DNA of 64,000 bases, taken from Bacillota bacterium (GTDB lineage Bacteria > Bacillota > Clostridia > Christensenellales > UMGS416). The DNA lies in assembly GCA_023398815.1 (NCBI GenBank), contig JAEWRW010000020.1, positions 62,001 through 126,000 of the forward strand. Direction: 5' to 3'. Position 1 is the stretch's first letter, and every line of letters begins with the position of its first letter. Below are positions 23,108-30,404 of this stretch, piece by piece. A program made the translations under genes and the position numbers. Below the pieces are notes generated by a model. It was not told where the DNA came from. It saw only the letters and a list, made by a program, of their open reading frames with translations, and searched no databases.

Positions 23108-24052
23108 ATGAAAACTATAAGTTCAAAGCCAATAAACCACACGATTACTAGCGCATACGAACTTTTCAAAACCGAATGCAGGATTAGAAACCTTGCATCT
23201 GCAACCATTGAACACTACAACTATTGCGTGTTACGGTTCAGCAAGTACATTGAGTGTGATACAACACCGATTTCCAGCGTGAACAGCGAAACAATTAGGG
23301 GATTTATACAGCACATGGCTAACGCTGGCTTGAAACCCAGTAGCATTAACATCAATCTTACTGGTGTTCGTGCGTTCCTCTATTGGGCCATGGAGCAGGG
23401 ATTTGTTGCTGAATTTAAGATAAGGCACATCAAAGCAGATGAAACCGAACAGCCAGTTTATACAGAAGAAGATTTATTGAAGCTGACAGAGAAGCCCAAA
23501 ACAGATAAATTTGATGTTGTTCGTAACTGGTGTATTGTTTGTTTTGCCATTGCAACTGGTGTGAGGGTAAGAACGCTTTGCAGTATCAACATTGAGGATA
23601 TTTTGCTTGATGAAGAAGCTGTAATGATTCGGCAACAAAAGAACCGCAAGATAAAGAAGCTTCCACTTAGTAGTGGAATGGTTAAGATACTGAAAAACTA
23701 CATCTGGACATATCTAGCAGATGAAGCAGGGGATTTCCCTTTGTTTCCTTCTAGCAGGGCAACACGCATGAGAGCGACAACAATGCAAAGCGCAATTCAC
23801 AGATACAACAATTCCAGAGGTGTTGAAATAACTGCAATGCATGGTTTTCGCAGGGCATATGCAAAAATGTACATCAAGAATGGTGGACGTATTGAAATGC
23901 TAAAGGAACTTATGTGTCATTCATCCATTAAGCAGACAGAGAAATACTATGATTTGTATACAGATGATTTGCGGCAAGGATATGAGGAATTGAATCCTCT
24001 GCAACAGCTTGTAGGTAAAACATCAAGGACAATCAAAACACGCAATAAATAG
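23108..24052 (+). CDS. Tyrosine recombinase / integrase
   Basis: A 314-residue phage-type integrase. The N-terminal SAM-like core-binding domain (about 12–100, with LASATIEHYNYCVLRFSKYI) precedes the catalytic domain. Catalytic residues visible are Arg153 (ATGVRVRTLCSI), His245 and Arg248 (AMHGFRRAYAK), His271 (LMCHSSIKQTEKYY) and a Tyr at 280. It is the first gene inside the left attachment repeat and reads inward, as expected of the enzyme that inserted the element. The nearby 17-bp inverted pair probably represents its arm-type sites. Confidence 0.95.
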   Translation: MKTISSKPINHTITSAYELFKTECRIRNLASATIEHYNYCVLRFSKYIECDTTPISSVNSETIRGFIQHMANAGLKPSSININLTGVRAFLYWAMEQGFVAEFKIRHIKADETEQPVYTEEDLLKLTEKPKTDKFDVVRNWCIVCFAIATGVRVRTLCSINIEDILLDEEAVMIRQQKNRKIKKLPLSSGMVKILKNYIWTYLADEAGDFPLFPSSRATRMRATTMQSAIHRYNNSRGVEITAMHGFRRAYAKMYIKNGGRIEMLKELMCHSSIKQTEKYYDLYTDDLRQGYEELNPLQQLVGKTSRTIKTRNK

Positions 24053-24136
24053 AGCCTAGAATGCGTTTTACTTTGAAGTGGGACAACTTCACTACCAAGG
24101 CGTAAAAATTGATTCTGACCCCGAAATTCATGCGAT

Positions 24137-24155
24137 TAAGGGCAAAAAGCCCTTA
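24137..24155 (+). terminator. Small hairpin between integrase and next gene
   Basis: TAAGGGC-AAAAA-GCCCTTA, a seven-bp stem without a T run, ending eight bases ahead of a strong ribosome site. It could be an attenuator or a weak terminator. Confidence 0.4.
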
Positions 24156-24175
24156 CATAAGAAGGAGGAACACCA

Positions 24176-24433
24176 ATGCCTAACCAAACCACCATCAACA
24201 CCCTCACCGACAACCTTATCAACGACACCATGGCCGAACTCACTGGACTGGACAGCCGCACGATTCGCAAGTACGACGGGCTTTTCCTGAATGAAGACAA
24301 CGTGGAAACCGATGCAGAGCAAGAGACAGCCCAATACAGTGTCAATTGTCTTGTGTCCACCATACCTGACAGTGTGATTGAAACCGTGGGGTATGGGGGT
24401 ACTGTCCCTGCTTACTGGCATCCTGCACTTTGA
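24176..24433 (+). CDS. Small hypothetical protein, possibly frameshifted
   Basis: An 85-codon frame after an excellent AAGGAGG ribosome site (MPNQTTINTLTDNLINDTMA at the start). No family is recognised. Another frame, open to 24578, looks equally coding in its later part (GILHFDAVGLLDDEVEAYSV, then VKAYELLKACRVVKP). A single extra base in the G-rich tract near 24390–24400 would join the two into a protein of about 133 residues. The product is therefore either an 85-residue protein or the broken start of a longer one. Confidence 0.5.
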   Translation: MPNQTTINTLTDNLINDTMAELTGLDSRTIRKYDGLFLNEDNVETDAEQETAQYSVNCLVSTIPDSVIETVGYGGTVPAYWHPAL

Positions 24434-24601
24434 TGCTGTTGGCTTGCTGGATGACGAAGTGGAAGCCTACAGCGTGGTTAAAGCCTATGAGCTGCTAAAG
24501 GCTTGCAGAGTGGTTAAGCCAATGTCCAATAAGGAATTTTCAGTTGACTGGGTTAAGTTGTATGGGCTGATTACCTGAACTGATGTTGTACCCTCACTGG
24601 C

Positions 24602-25192
24602 TTATTGCTGGGGAGGGTTGCTTTGGCTTGAACAATCAAAATGTGATATCCCTCCGTATTCGTTGAGTAGATATTTGAGTTGTGTATAATATTCATCCTT
24701 AATAACATATTTTTTGATGCCAGCACCATATCCATAGGACATGTATGATTGATGTGCTCTAGTTAAGTCATTAAATGGCGATGAATGAAGTAATGGGGAA
24801 TCAAGTAATTTGGCATACTCGTGATAAGAACGCTTCTCAATGTTAAGCGGTGCATTACCGCTTTTAACCATTGTTATGAGAATATTATACTCATCCCCAT
24901 CTAGTGTATCGACAAAAGACCTCATCTCTTCAAAGGCGTATCTGTTATGTTCCTTAATCGATTTTGAAGAGGATATCTTTGTTGACAAACATGTGGATAG
25001 CCATTTTATTAGAATCACAGTAAGAAAAAATGAAACCCAAAGAAACATGCCATAAAGAATAACTCCAAGTTTTGTTCTTAAAATATAGTCGCTAGGAATA
25101 AAGAAATACGCTAAGCATGCAAGAACAAAAGATAATGTTGTTGGAACTAAATACTTTTCAAGAAAGATTTTAAGAACATCAATAAGCTTCAT
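24602..25192 (-). CDS. Two-TM membrane protein, SieB-like architecture
   Basis: A 196-residue protein. ATG 25192 is preferred over the upstream TTG because GGGAG lies ahead of it. Two TM helices near the N-terminus (about 16–34 and 42–63) are followed by a cytoplasmic domain with FVDTLDGDEYNILITMVKSG and a small beta-rich C-terminus. This layout resembles the superinfection-exclusion protein SieB family (two helices, then a 'L..L...E..IL' domain), which blocks phage development at the membrane. The similarity is by pattern only. It is AT-rich, stands alone on the minus strand, and would suit the defence theme of the element. Confidence 0.75.
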   Translation of the reverse strand: MKLIDVLKIFLEKYLVPTTLSFVLACLAYFFIPSDYILRTKLGVILYGMFLWVSFFLTVILIKWLSTCLSTKISSSKSIKEHNRYAFEEMRSFVDTLDGDEYNILITMVKSGNAPLNIEKRSYHEYAKLLDSPLLHSSPFNDLTRAHQSYMSYGYGAGIKKYVIKDEYYTQLKYLLNEYGGISHFDCSSQSNPPQQ

Positions 25193-25405
25193 ACTGTATG
25201 CTCCCAATTCATGGTGCTTTGATTATACACTAATCAATGGATGTATCAAAGGGTAGCTTCTTCAAATCAAGAATTCCAACTTAATATATGAAATATATAC
25301 TACAGTGGGCTTGGCCAATAAAGCTGGAATTAAAAAGCCAGCTATAACAAACCCTATAACACCTAGCCTAAATCAATGAATGGTGATGAGAAGGCCACAG
25401 GCTAA

Positions 25406-25681
25406 CGCATTCAGAAATGGAAGGATTTCATTGTCTGGTTGGTAAGGGAGCAGGGGCTAGATGGACTGGGAATTGACAGATGCAGAATTGAGGTTGCCTA
25501 TTATTTTCCGACAAGAGCAAGACATGATGCTGATAACTATACAATCAAGTGGATTGGTGACGGTTTAGATATTTGTGGATTATTGGTAGATGATTCATTT
25601 TCAGTTGTAAAGAGGTTATCCATTCTTGGAGAGATTGACAAAGCCAACCCCAGAACAGAGATAAAAATAGAGGGGTTATAG
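25406..25681 (+). pseudogene. RusA-type Holliday junction resolvase remnant
   Basis: The frame is open from 25406 and its first potential start is an unsupported TTG at 25439. The sequence matches the middle and C-terminal parts of RusA endonucleases: a YYFPTRARHDADNY block with the metal-binding Asp pair, then DGLDICGLLVDDSFSVV and DKANPRTEIKI. The first 30–40 residues of the family, including the start, are missing, so the gene appears truncated. RusA genes are typical of lambdoid phages, which suggests phage ancestry for part of the element. Confidence 0.65.
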
Positions 25682-25703
25682 TTTGTCTATAACCCCTTCG
25701 GTG

Positions 25704-25937
25704 CTAAAATTTGAAGTCCTTTACTTTTTCATACCAGTTGTGGCCTTCAACCGTTGCCATATAATAGGCCTTTCCATCATAACCCAATTCCATAATAAGT
25801 TTGTTGTCTAGCAACAAAACTAAATTGTACTGTATGGTTGCCATATTGATACCCATAATAGTAAGCAATATCTCCTTCGTTGCATATCCGCTTTCGATAA
25901 TCCTTTTCAGAGTTTCAACAAAATATGTTGGATTCAT
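25704..25937 (-). CDS. Small winged-helix-like hypothetical protein
   Basis: A 77-residue protein with ribosome site GAGGGGAG. The sequence (MNPTYFVETLKRIIESGYAT, then a helix and AYYMATVEGHNW) suggests a small winged-helix DNA-binding fold with a terminal beta-wing. It converges on the RusA remnant. No specific family is recognised. It could be a regulator within the element. Confidence 0.65.
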   Translation of the reverse strand: MNPTYFVETLKRIIESGYATKEILLTIMGINMATIQYNLVLLLDNKLIMELGYDGKAYYMATVEGHNWYEKVKDFKF

Positions 25938-26075
25938 AACATACTCCCCTCAAGTTTTTTCTTAATAGTACAATTTTATAGGTTAATCATCAAGTGCCTG
26001 TTTTGCATAGTATTCTACGGCTGTCCAATAATGAGTTTCGCAATTCTTATACAAAATAAAATCGGAGGTAGCATA

Positions 26076-26369
26076 ATGGAATTTTCCCCGCCACTGGACA
26101 AAGGAATTGATAAAGAAGTAATTATATTAAGACAAAACGGAATAGAAACATATGAATCATGTCAGGGTGGCAAAGGGCATTCTTCGCCTGGCCCAATAGT
26201 AAATTTCCACGGCGAAAGTGCAGAGGGTTTTCGAGCATACACAATCGCCGTGGAAAATGGTCTGCGGGTTAGTGAATTGCGAAGAACATACCATGTGGAA
26301 GATGGAGAGTTAGTAGGCCCTACTTGGGAAATGACGTTCACACACTGTTTATTTTCCCGCGTCGTTTAG
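26076..26369 (+). CDS. Hypothetical protein with ESCQGG motif
   Basis: A 97-residue protein. The start is set at ATG 26076 by CGGAGGT; the longer frame upstream lacks a ribosome site. The motif GIETYESCQGGKGH followed by a Pro-x-VxFHG strand recurs in small uncharacterised proteins from phages and islands. Its Cys and His residues could bind metal. The last 21 bases overlap tail-to-tail with a small gene on the other strand. Function unknown. Confidence 0.7.
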   Translation: MEFSPPLDKGIDKEVIILRQNGIETYESCQGGKGHSSPGPIVNFHGESAEGFRAYTIAVENGLRVSELRRTYHVEDGELVGPTWEMTFTHCLFSRVV

Positions 26370-26516
26370 TTTTGAACAATGATTACATAGAGGTCTACCA
26401 CCTGTTCCTGAAGTCAAGTACTTCTTTTCAATGTTGTTTCCTTCGGTGCATGCGCTATTGTTGTGATATACCGTTTCGCCGGGTCTTTTCGAATGAAATG
26501 CGGGTACTTTGGGCAT
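26349..26516 (-). CDS. Small Cys/His-rich hypothetical protein
   Basis: A 55-residue protein with ribosome site AGGAGG ahead of MPKVPAFHSKRPGETVYHNN. It has one Cys in the middle and a CNHC pair near the C-terminus (GRPLCNHCSKL), together with several His, suggesting a small zinc-binding fold. The frame extends 20 codons upstream without a better start. Function unknown. Confidence 0.65.
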   Translation of the reverse strand: MPKVPAFHSKRPGETVYHNNSACTEGNNIEKKYLTSGTGGRPLCNHCSKLNDAGK

Positions 26517-26734
26517 GGTTGTATCCTCCTTTCTATTAATTGCCATAATTCTACATCTTATTGATATTAAAAGCAATATAAAATATATCTACATAAAATG
26601 CTATGAATCGACATTTCACCTGTGGGTTTGGCATAAAAAATGAGGGGCGTAAACCCTTCACATTGTGGGTAAAAGATATTTAATCTATCTGCTCGATTCG
26701 GCAATATCCTCCAAAATAGAATATTTCTATTTAT

Positions 26735-26742
26735 GGTATAAT
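26735..26742 (+). promoter_or_regulatory. Extended -10 promoter
   Basis: TGGTATAAT (TATAAT at 26737–26742) sits 27 bases ahead of the next start. The -35 region is A/T-rich without a clear hexamer. Confidence 0.5.
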
Positions 26743-26768
26743 TTAGAAAAATATTTGGAGGCATAATT

Positions 26769-27146
26769 ATGGATCGTTATGTTCCGCAGCTAAGAAAGGG
26801 AATAGATTATACAAATACATCTGAAGAACAAAGAAAAGAAGAAAGGATATATTGGGAAAAGATGCTAAGTTATCTTGAAGATATCAAAAATAATACATCC
26901 AACTTATCAAATATAGTTAATTTGCTTGTTGAGAATAACGAGAAACAAGACGAAATTATTGATATAATAAAAGAATTGTTGAGTATTACAGCTTTAAAAG
27001 GCAATCCGGAAGAGGCAATGTCCCTTTATCAGAAAGTTATTGATAGAATCAATAAGCTGAACAATGGCGCGGACGCATTCATGAAACTAATGAATTTTTG
27101 TACGTTTGTCGGAGGAATGCTTCATCAACTTGGAATTCTTCAATAA
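26769..27146 (+). CDS. Hypothetical coiled-coil protein
   Basis: A 125-residue, largely helical acidic protein with a TTGGAGG ribosome site and its own promoter. A central heptad-like region (YLEDIKNNTSNLSNIVNLLV) suggests a coiled coil. A more hydrophobic C-terminal segment (FMKLMNFCTFVGGMLHQLGI) might contact a membrane. No family is recognised. A 37-codon reading frame follows 21 bases downstream. Confidence 0.75.
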   Translation: MDRYVPQLRKGIDYTNTSEEQRKEERIYWEKMLSYLEDIKNNTSNLSNIVNLLVENNEKQDEIIDIIKELLSITALKGNPEEAMSLYQKVIDRINKLNNGADAFMKLMNFCTFVGGMLHQLGILQ

Positions 27147-27167
27147 ACAAATGACGGGAGAAGTAAA

Positions 27168-27281
27168 ATGAAAAAACAAGACTATGGTGCAGTTCAATCC
27201 CTTGGAGCGGTTTTCGCTGAGGAAGAAAAGCATGTACCTAGACCGGCGAGCATTCCCCTATACACTACAGTCCCTTCGTAA
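27168..27281 (+). CDS. Putative 37-residue peptide
   Basis: ATG 27168 follows GGGAGAAG. The frame gives MKKQDYGAVQSLGAVFAEEE then a Pro-rich tail and stops at 27281. It is too short for any assignment. Position and ribosome site suggest co-translation with the coiled-coil gene. Confidence 0.4.
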   Translation: MKKQDYGAVQSLGAVFAEEEKHVPRPASIPLYTTVPS

Positions 27282-27300
27282 CATACAATCATATTAAGCA

Positions 27301-27344
27301 GGAAAACCCTTAGCCCCGGCTTAGGGGCCGGGGCAGGGTTTTCC
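27301..27344. terminator. Strong hairpin between converging genes
   Basis: GGAAAACCCT pairs with AGGGTTTTCC and, after a two-base bulge, GCCCCGGC pairs with GCCGGGGC. This makes an 18-bp stem with a six-base loop. It probably terminates transcription from both sides. Confidence 0.75.
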
Positions 27345-27426
27345 TGCATTATGATTACCTTATTTTGACATGATTGAAATACTATAATACATTGTTATTT
27401 ATATATAATATTTCTAATATGTCAAA

Positions 27427-28413
27427 TTATCGGAAGAAGAAGTGTGATAGATTTGTGCATTGCTCTATATATGATTCCTTTGCGCGATACGATGGAATGT
27501 CATCCGGCCCAAAGTATCTCTCCAGTAGTTCGATTTGTCTCTTTCTCGCATTTTGAATAAATCGTTCAACAAACAAACTTCTCAATTCATCCAGCGTGTC
27601 AACAGATTTATCGCATAGAATATCTTGAATGTCTTGTGTTTCCGAGACTAACCATATGTCATATGCAGAGTATATATAATCTATTCCGAATTCCTTATAA
27701 AGGAGCGATTGCAATTTTGTTTGGAATTCGTTAGTCTTGTCTCTCCAAAAAACATCATTTTCACATCCAAGTCCCATTTCATCCAGAACTTCGTGCCTCA
27801 GTTCCTTTTCTCTTGCCACCTCCTCGTCAGTTGCTTCCCTCAGTTTTGTCTTGTCAGAATGGCAAAATGCCATTTCTTTTACTTTGTAATCAACAAGTCC
27901 TTGATTCTTAAGTGAAACTAAAACAGAATTAAGTGCTGATGCCAAACATGTTCTGGTTTGTTGATAAAACTCTTTAGTTATTCGTCTGTCTAGTTTAACT
28001 TGTAATTGTGACTCAAGTTCACTTATCAAATACCCATAATTTCGCGAGTCCATTTTTGTTATTTCTAGTGTTCTATAAACATGGAATAGTGACTGGTTAC
28101 TAATAGGCACTGGATTATTCCATAAGTATGATAACAGTAAGGTTTCGAGGGCTTCCCCATATATCCTGTTGTTCATGTTCTTTTTCTTTCTTCCATCAAC
28201 CCTTTCTTTGGGCTCACGATATATTTCTTCTATCCTGTAGGTTCTTCCATTTTTAGAGTAACTAAAATACCGTGCCCATTCTCGTAGTTGATAGACTTTC
28301 TTTTCTCCACCGCATATCCCTTCTCCTAAGGCTTTACAAAGTTCTTGATAGTCTTTGAATACTTTGTTTTCATATAAAAGATTTGTTGTAATAATTGATT
28401 GTTCTCCTTTCAA
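27427..28413 (-). CDS. Hypothetical protein, mobile-element family
   Basis: A protein of about 320 residues. The N-terminal part (DYQELCKALGEGICGGEKKV, then REWARYFSYSKNGRTYRIEE and IYREPKERVD) resembles a group of unassigned proteins found on Firmicutes plasmids and ICEs. The rest is mostly helical and charged. The start is odd. TTG 28413 has no ribosome site, whereas AAAGGAG (28410–28404) lies eight bases ahead of an ATT at 28395 that would start M-I-T-T-N, so a rare AUU start is possible. A perfect-consensus promoter lies 130–170 bases upstream with a hairpin in the leader. Role unknown; replication or regulation of the element is a guess. Confidence 0.75.
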   Translation of the reverse strand: MKGEQSIITTNLLYENKVFKDYQELCKALGEGICGGEKKVYQLREWARYFSYSKNGRTYRIEEIYREPKERVDGRKKKNMNNRIYGEALETLLLSYLWNNPVPISNQSLFHVYRTLEITKMDSRNYGYLISELESQLQVKLDRRITKEFYQQTRTCLASALNSVLVSLKNQGLVDYKVKEMAFCHSDKTKLREATDEEVAREKELRHEVLDEMGLGCENDVFWRDKTNEFQTKLQSLLYKEFGIDYIYSAYDIWLVSETQDIQDILCDKSVDTLDELRSLFVERFIQNARKRQIELLERYFGPDDIPSYRAKESYIEQCTNLSHFFFR

Positions 28414-28568
28414 TAAAATAAATTAACTGTAGACAAAAGTCTACAACAGAAAGCTAGGTATATCCAAACTTTAGTTGAGCTATTTGGGGATGACTCCAAG
28501 AGCAACAGAGAAAAGTGAATGTGCTTAACTTATGGCTGTATTATACCACAATCGGATCTATTTGTCAA
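28414..28568 (-). promoter_or_regulatory. Perfect promoter and hairpin leader of the 27427–28413 gene
   Basis: On the minus strand, TTGACA (28563–28568) and TATAAT (28540–28545) have a 17-base spacer. The roughly 120-base leader contains a perfect inverted repeat TGTAGAC-AAAA-GTCTACA (28428–28445) shortly before the start region. Confidence 0.8.
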
Positions 28569-28817
28569 CCCCTATATATTGAAGAAGACCTATGAATCCC
28601 CATTGCAGGATTATATGTAATCCCTCTATAATACTTAACCTTCCCCCAAATTATTCTAAGCTTACTACAGTTTAAATCTCTAGGGTGTGGTGTGGTTCGG
28701 GTAGCTCATAAACGAATTACTAAGGCAACACCATGCAATAATGGAAAATCACCCCCACTAAATTCACTTTTCCTGTGTTTTTTCTTTTAGGGAATATCTC
28801 ATTGGGGTATAGTTTGT

Positions 28818-28900
28818 TGAAACATCAATAATTCGTTTCAATAGAGCATATGCAGCTAGTTTGAAATGTTTCACAAATATTGTTGATTTATATGAAACAT
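28818..28900. repeat. Cluster of TGAAACA half-sites ahead of the serine recombinase
   Basis: TGAAACAT at 28818 and 28893, inverted GTTTCAAT at 28835, and palindromic TGAAATGTTTCA at 28862–28873 lie within 85 bases, 40 bases ahead of the recombinase start. This fits a res-type site or an operator. The remainder of 28569–28817 shows nothing clear. Confidence 0.5.
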
Positions 28901-28940
28901 CCTGCTAACATTGCATTATCAAAATCAGGGGATGCAATGA

Positions 28941-29504
28941 ATGGCAAGAATCGGGTATGTAAGAGTTTCTACTAAAGAACAGAACACTGCTAGACAGGAA
29001 GTGTTGCTATCAGATTTAGGCGTAGATAAAGTTTTTGTTGACAAGGAAAGTGGAAAGGGCACAGACAGACCAGAGCTCAAGAAGATGCTGGACTACATAC
29101 GAGAAGGCGACAGCATAATTGTAGAATCAATAAGCCGCTTTGCAAGAAATACACGAGACCTTCTCGACCTAATTAGTAAGCTAGAAGGGAAAGGGGTTAA
29201 GTTTGTCAGCAAGAAGGAAGCTATTGATACCGATACCCCTACCGGGAAGTTCATGCTCACCGTGTTTGGTGCAGTAGCACAACTGGAACGTGATTATCTG
29301 TTGCAAAGACAGGCAGAAGGAATCGCAATAGCCAAAGAACAGAAGAAGTACAAGGGCCGGAGGAAGATTGAGAATCCTAAGTTTGAAAAGGTGTATGGAG
29401 AGTGGAAAACAGGACTCATTACTGCGGTTAGGGCTATGGAGCTACTGGACATGAAGCGAAACACTTTTTATAGAAGGGTTGCTGAGTTTGAGAAGGAGGC
29501 GTAA
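28941..29504 (+). CDS. Serine recombinase (resolvase/invertase family)
   Basis: A 187-residue small serine recombinase. The N-terminal catalytic domain holds the nucleophile Ser in YVRVSTKEQNTARQE. SISRFARNTRDLLDLI and TPTGKFMLTVFGAVAQLERD follow, typical of the resolvase/invertase group, and the C-terminal 40 residues form a helix-turn-helix (ITAVRAMELLDMKRNTFYRR). It could resolve multimers or invert a segment within the element. A cluster of TGAAACA repeats upstream is a candidate binding site. Confidence 0.95.
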   Translation: MARIGYVRVSTKEQNTARQEVLLSDLGVDKVFVDKESGKGTDRPELKKMLDYIREGDSIIVESISRFARNTRDLLDLISKLEGKGVKFVSKKEAIDTDTPTGKFMLTVFGAVAQLERDYLLQRQAEGIAIAKEQKKYKGRRKIENPKFEKVYGEWKTGLITAVRAMELLDMKRNTFYRRVAEFEKEA

Positions 29505-29667
29505 TATAGCTATGCACTTTTTCTGTGTTGTGGGCACCATCATACTCTTTAGGTCATGTATAGATGAGCGGCAGACACATTACGCTGATTTTAGATAAAA
29601 ATATCTTGCTCTGATAAGATCACTGGTCTGTCGATAAAGCGCTTTTCAGATCTTCTTTCCTTCCACA

Positions 29668-29735
29668 TTGACAATTGTAAGCACAAGTGATAAATTATGA
29701 ACAATTATGAGTAATTGTGAGCAATGAATTATAGA
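29668..29735 (+). promoter_or_regulatory. Promoter and operator-like repeats of the candidate defence operon
   Basis: TTGACA (29668–29673), a 17-base spacer and TAAATT (29691–29696). Downstream, ATTATGAG, ATTGTGAG and ATGAATTA recur at about one helical turn between 29703 and 29732, the usual place for repressor binding. Confidence 0.55.
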
Positions 29736-29746
29736 AGGTGATGTGC

Positions 29747-29946
29747 ATGAGTAAAGAGTATATTACTCTCGCTGAATTAGCAAAGATGTTGAAGATAAGC
29801 AGAGCAACTATTGATCGCTGGAGAAAAGAAGGTATGCCATCCATAAGATTGGTAACGGAGTTAGGTTCATTGAAATCGATGTCCACAATTGGATTGCGGA
29901 ACATAAGTCTGATCAAAAGTCAAAGCAAGAGGCCACCAGAGGGTAA
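29747..29946 (+). pseudogene. Excisionase/MerR-like HTH protein, frameshifted
   Basis: ATG 29747 starts MSKEYITLAELAKMLKISRA then TIDRWRKEGMPSI, a clear excisionase-type helix-turn-helix. The native continuation IGNGVRFIEIDVHNWIAEHK, ending at 29946, lies in another frame. One missing A in CCATCCATAAGATT (about 29842–29850) explains the switch. As written, the frame instead runs to 29959 with an unlike tail. If intact in life, this protein could act as excisionase or as repressor of the genes that follow, the first of which starts five bases later. Confidence 0.7.
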
Positions 29947-29951
29947 TCGAT

Positions 29952-30404
29952 ATGATTAAGCTTTTGCAATTGAAAATACGCAGATTTTATAGAAGCACCT
30001 TCCAACGAAAAGGCTTCTGGTTGTCTTTTTTTCTTTTGGTATTTAGTTTCGTTGTATTGATAATGATTCTGTTTCCCGTAATTTATGACAGAGTGCCGCT
30101 CTATTCATACTTCGTTCGTGAATGGAAACTACCAGTTGCGTATGAACTTGATGGCCAAGTAGAGATAGTAGATGCTGCTGGCAATGTTGTTAATACAAAT
30201 GTTGAAGTTTTTATCGGGGGATATTCCACATCTGTTGATTCCAATGGACAGTTTAAATTAGTATTCTCAGCGCCATTAACGACTGAGTTATTTATCGTAA
30301 TTAGGTATACAACTCCTTCAGGGCAAAACATTGTAAAAACTGAGCTATTAGTTATTAAAGAGGGAGTTCACAAAATTGAACAGGAGTTCAAGTATAATGC
30401 CTAG
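29952..30404 (+). CDS. One-TM protein with extracytoplasmic beta-sandwich
   Basis: A 150-residue protein. A basic N-terminus is followed by a TM helix (about 22–44, FWLSFFLLVFSFVVLIMILF) and an Ig-like or carboxypeptidase-regulatory-like beta domain (DGQVEIVDAAGNVVNTNVEV and on). The ribosome site is AGAGGG. It overlaps the next gene by eight bases, so it is translated in step with the flavoprotein. No family is recognised. In this cluster it may anchor or signal at the membrane. Confidence 0.75.
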   Translation: MIKLLQLKIRRFYRSTFQRKGFWLSFFLLVFSFVVLIMILFPVIYDRVPLYSYFVREWKLPVAYELDGQVEIVDAAGNVVNTNVEVFIGGYSTSVDSNGQFKLVFSAPLTTELFIVIRYTTPSGQNIVKTELLVIKEGVHKIEQEFKYNA

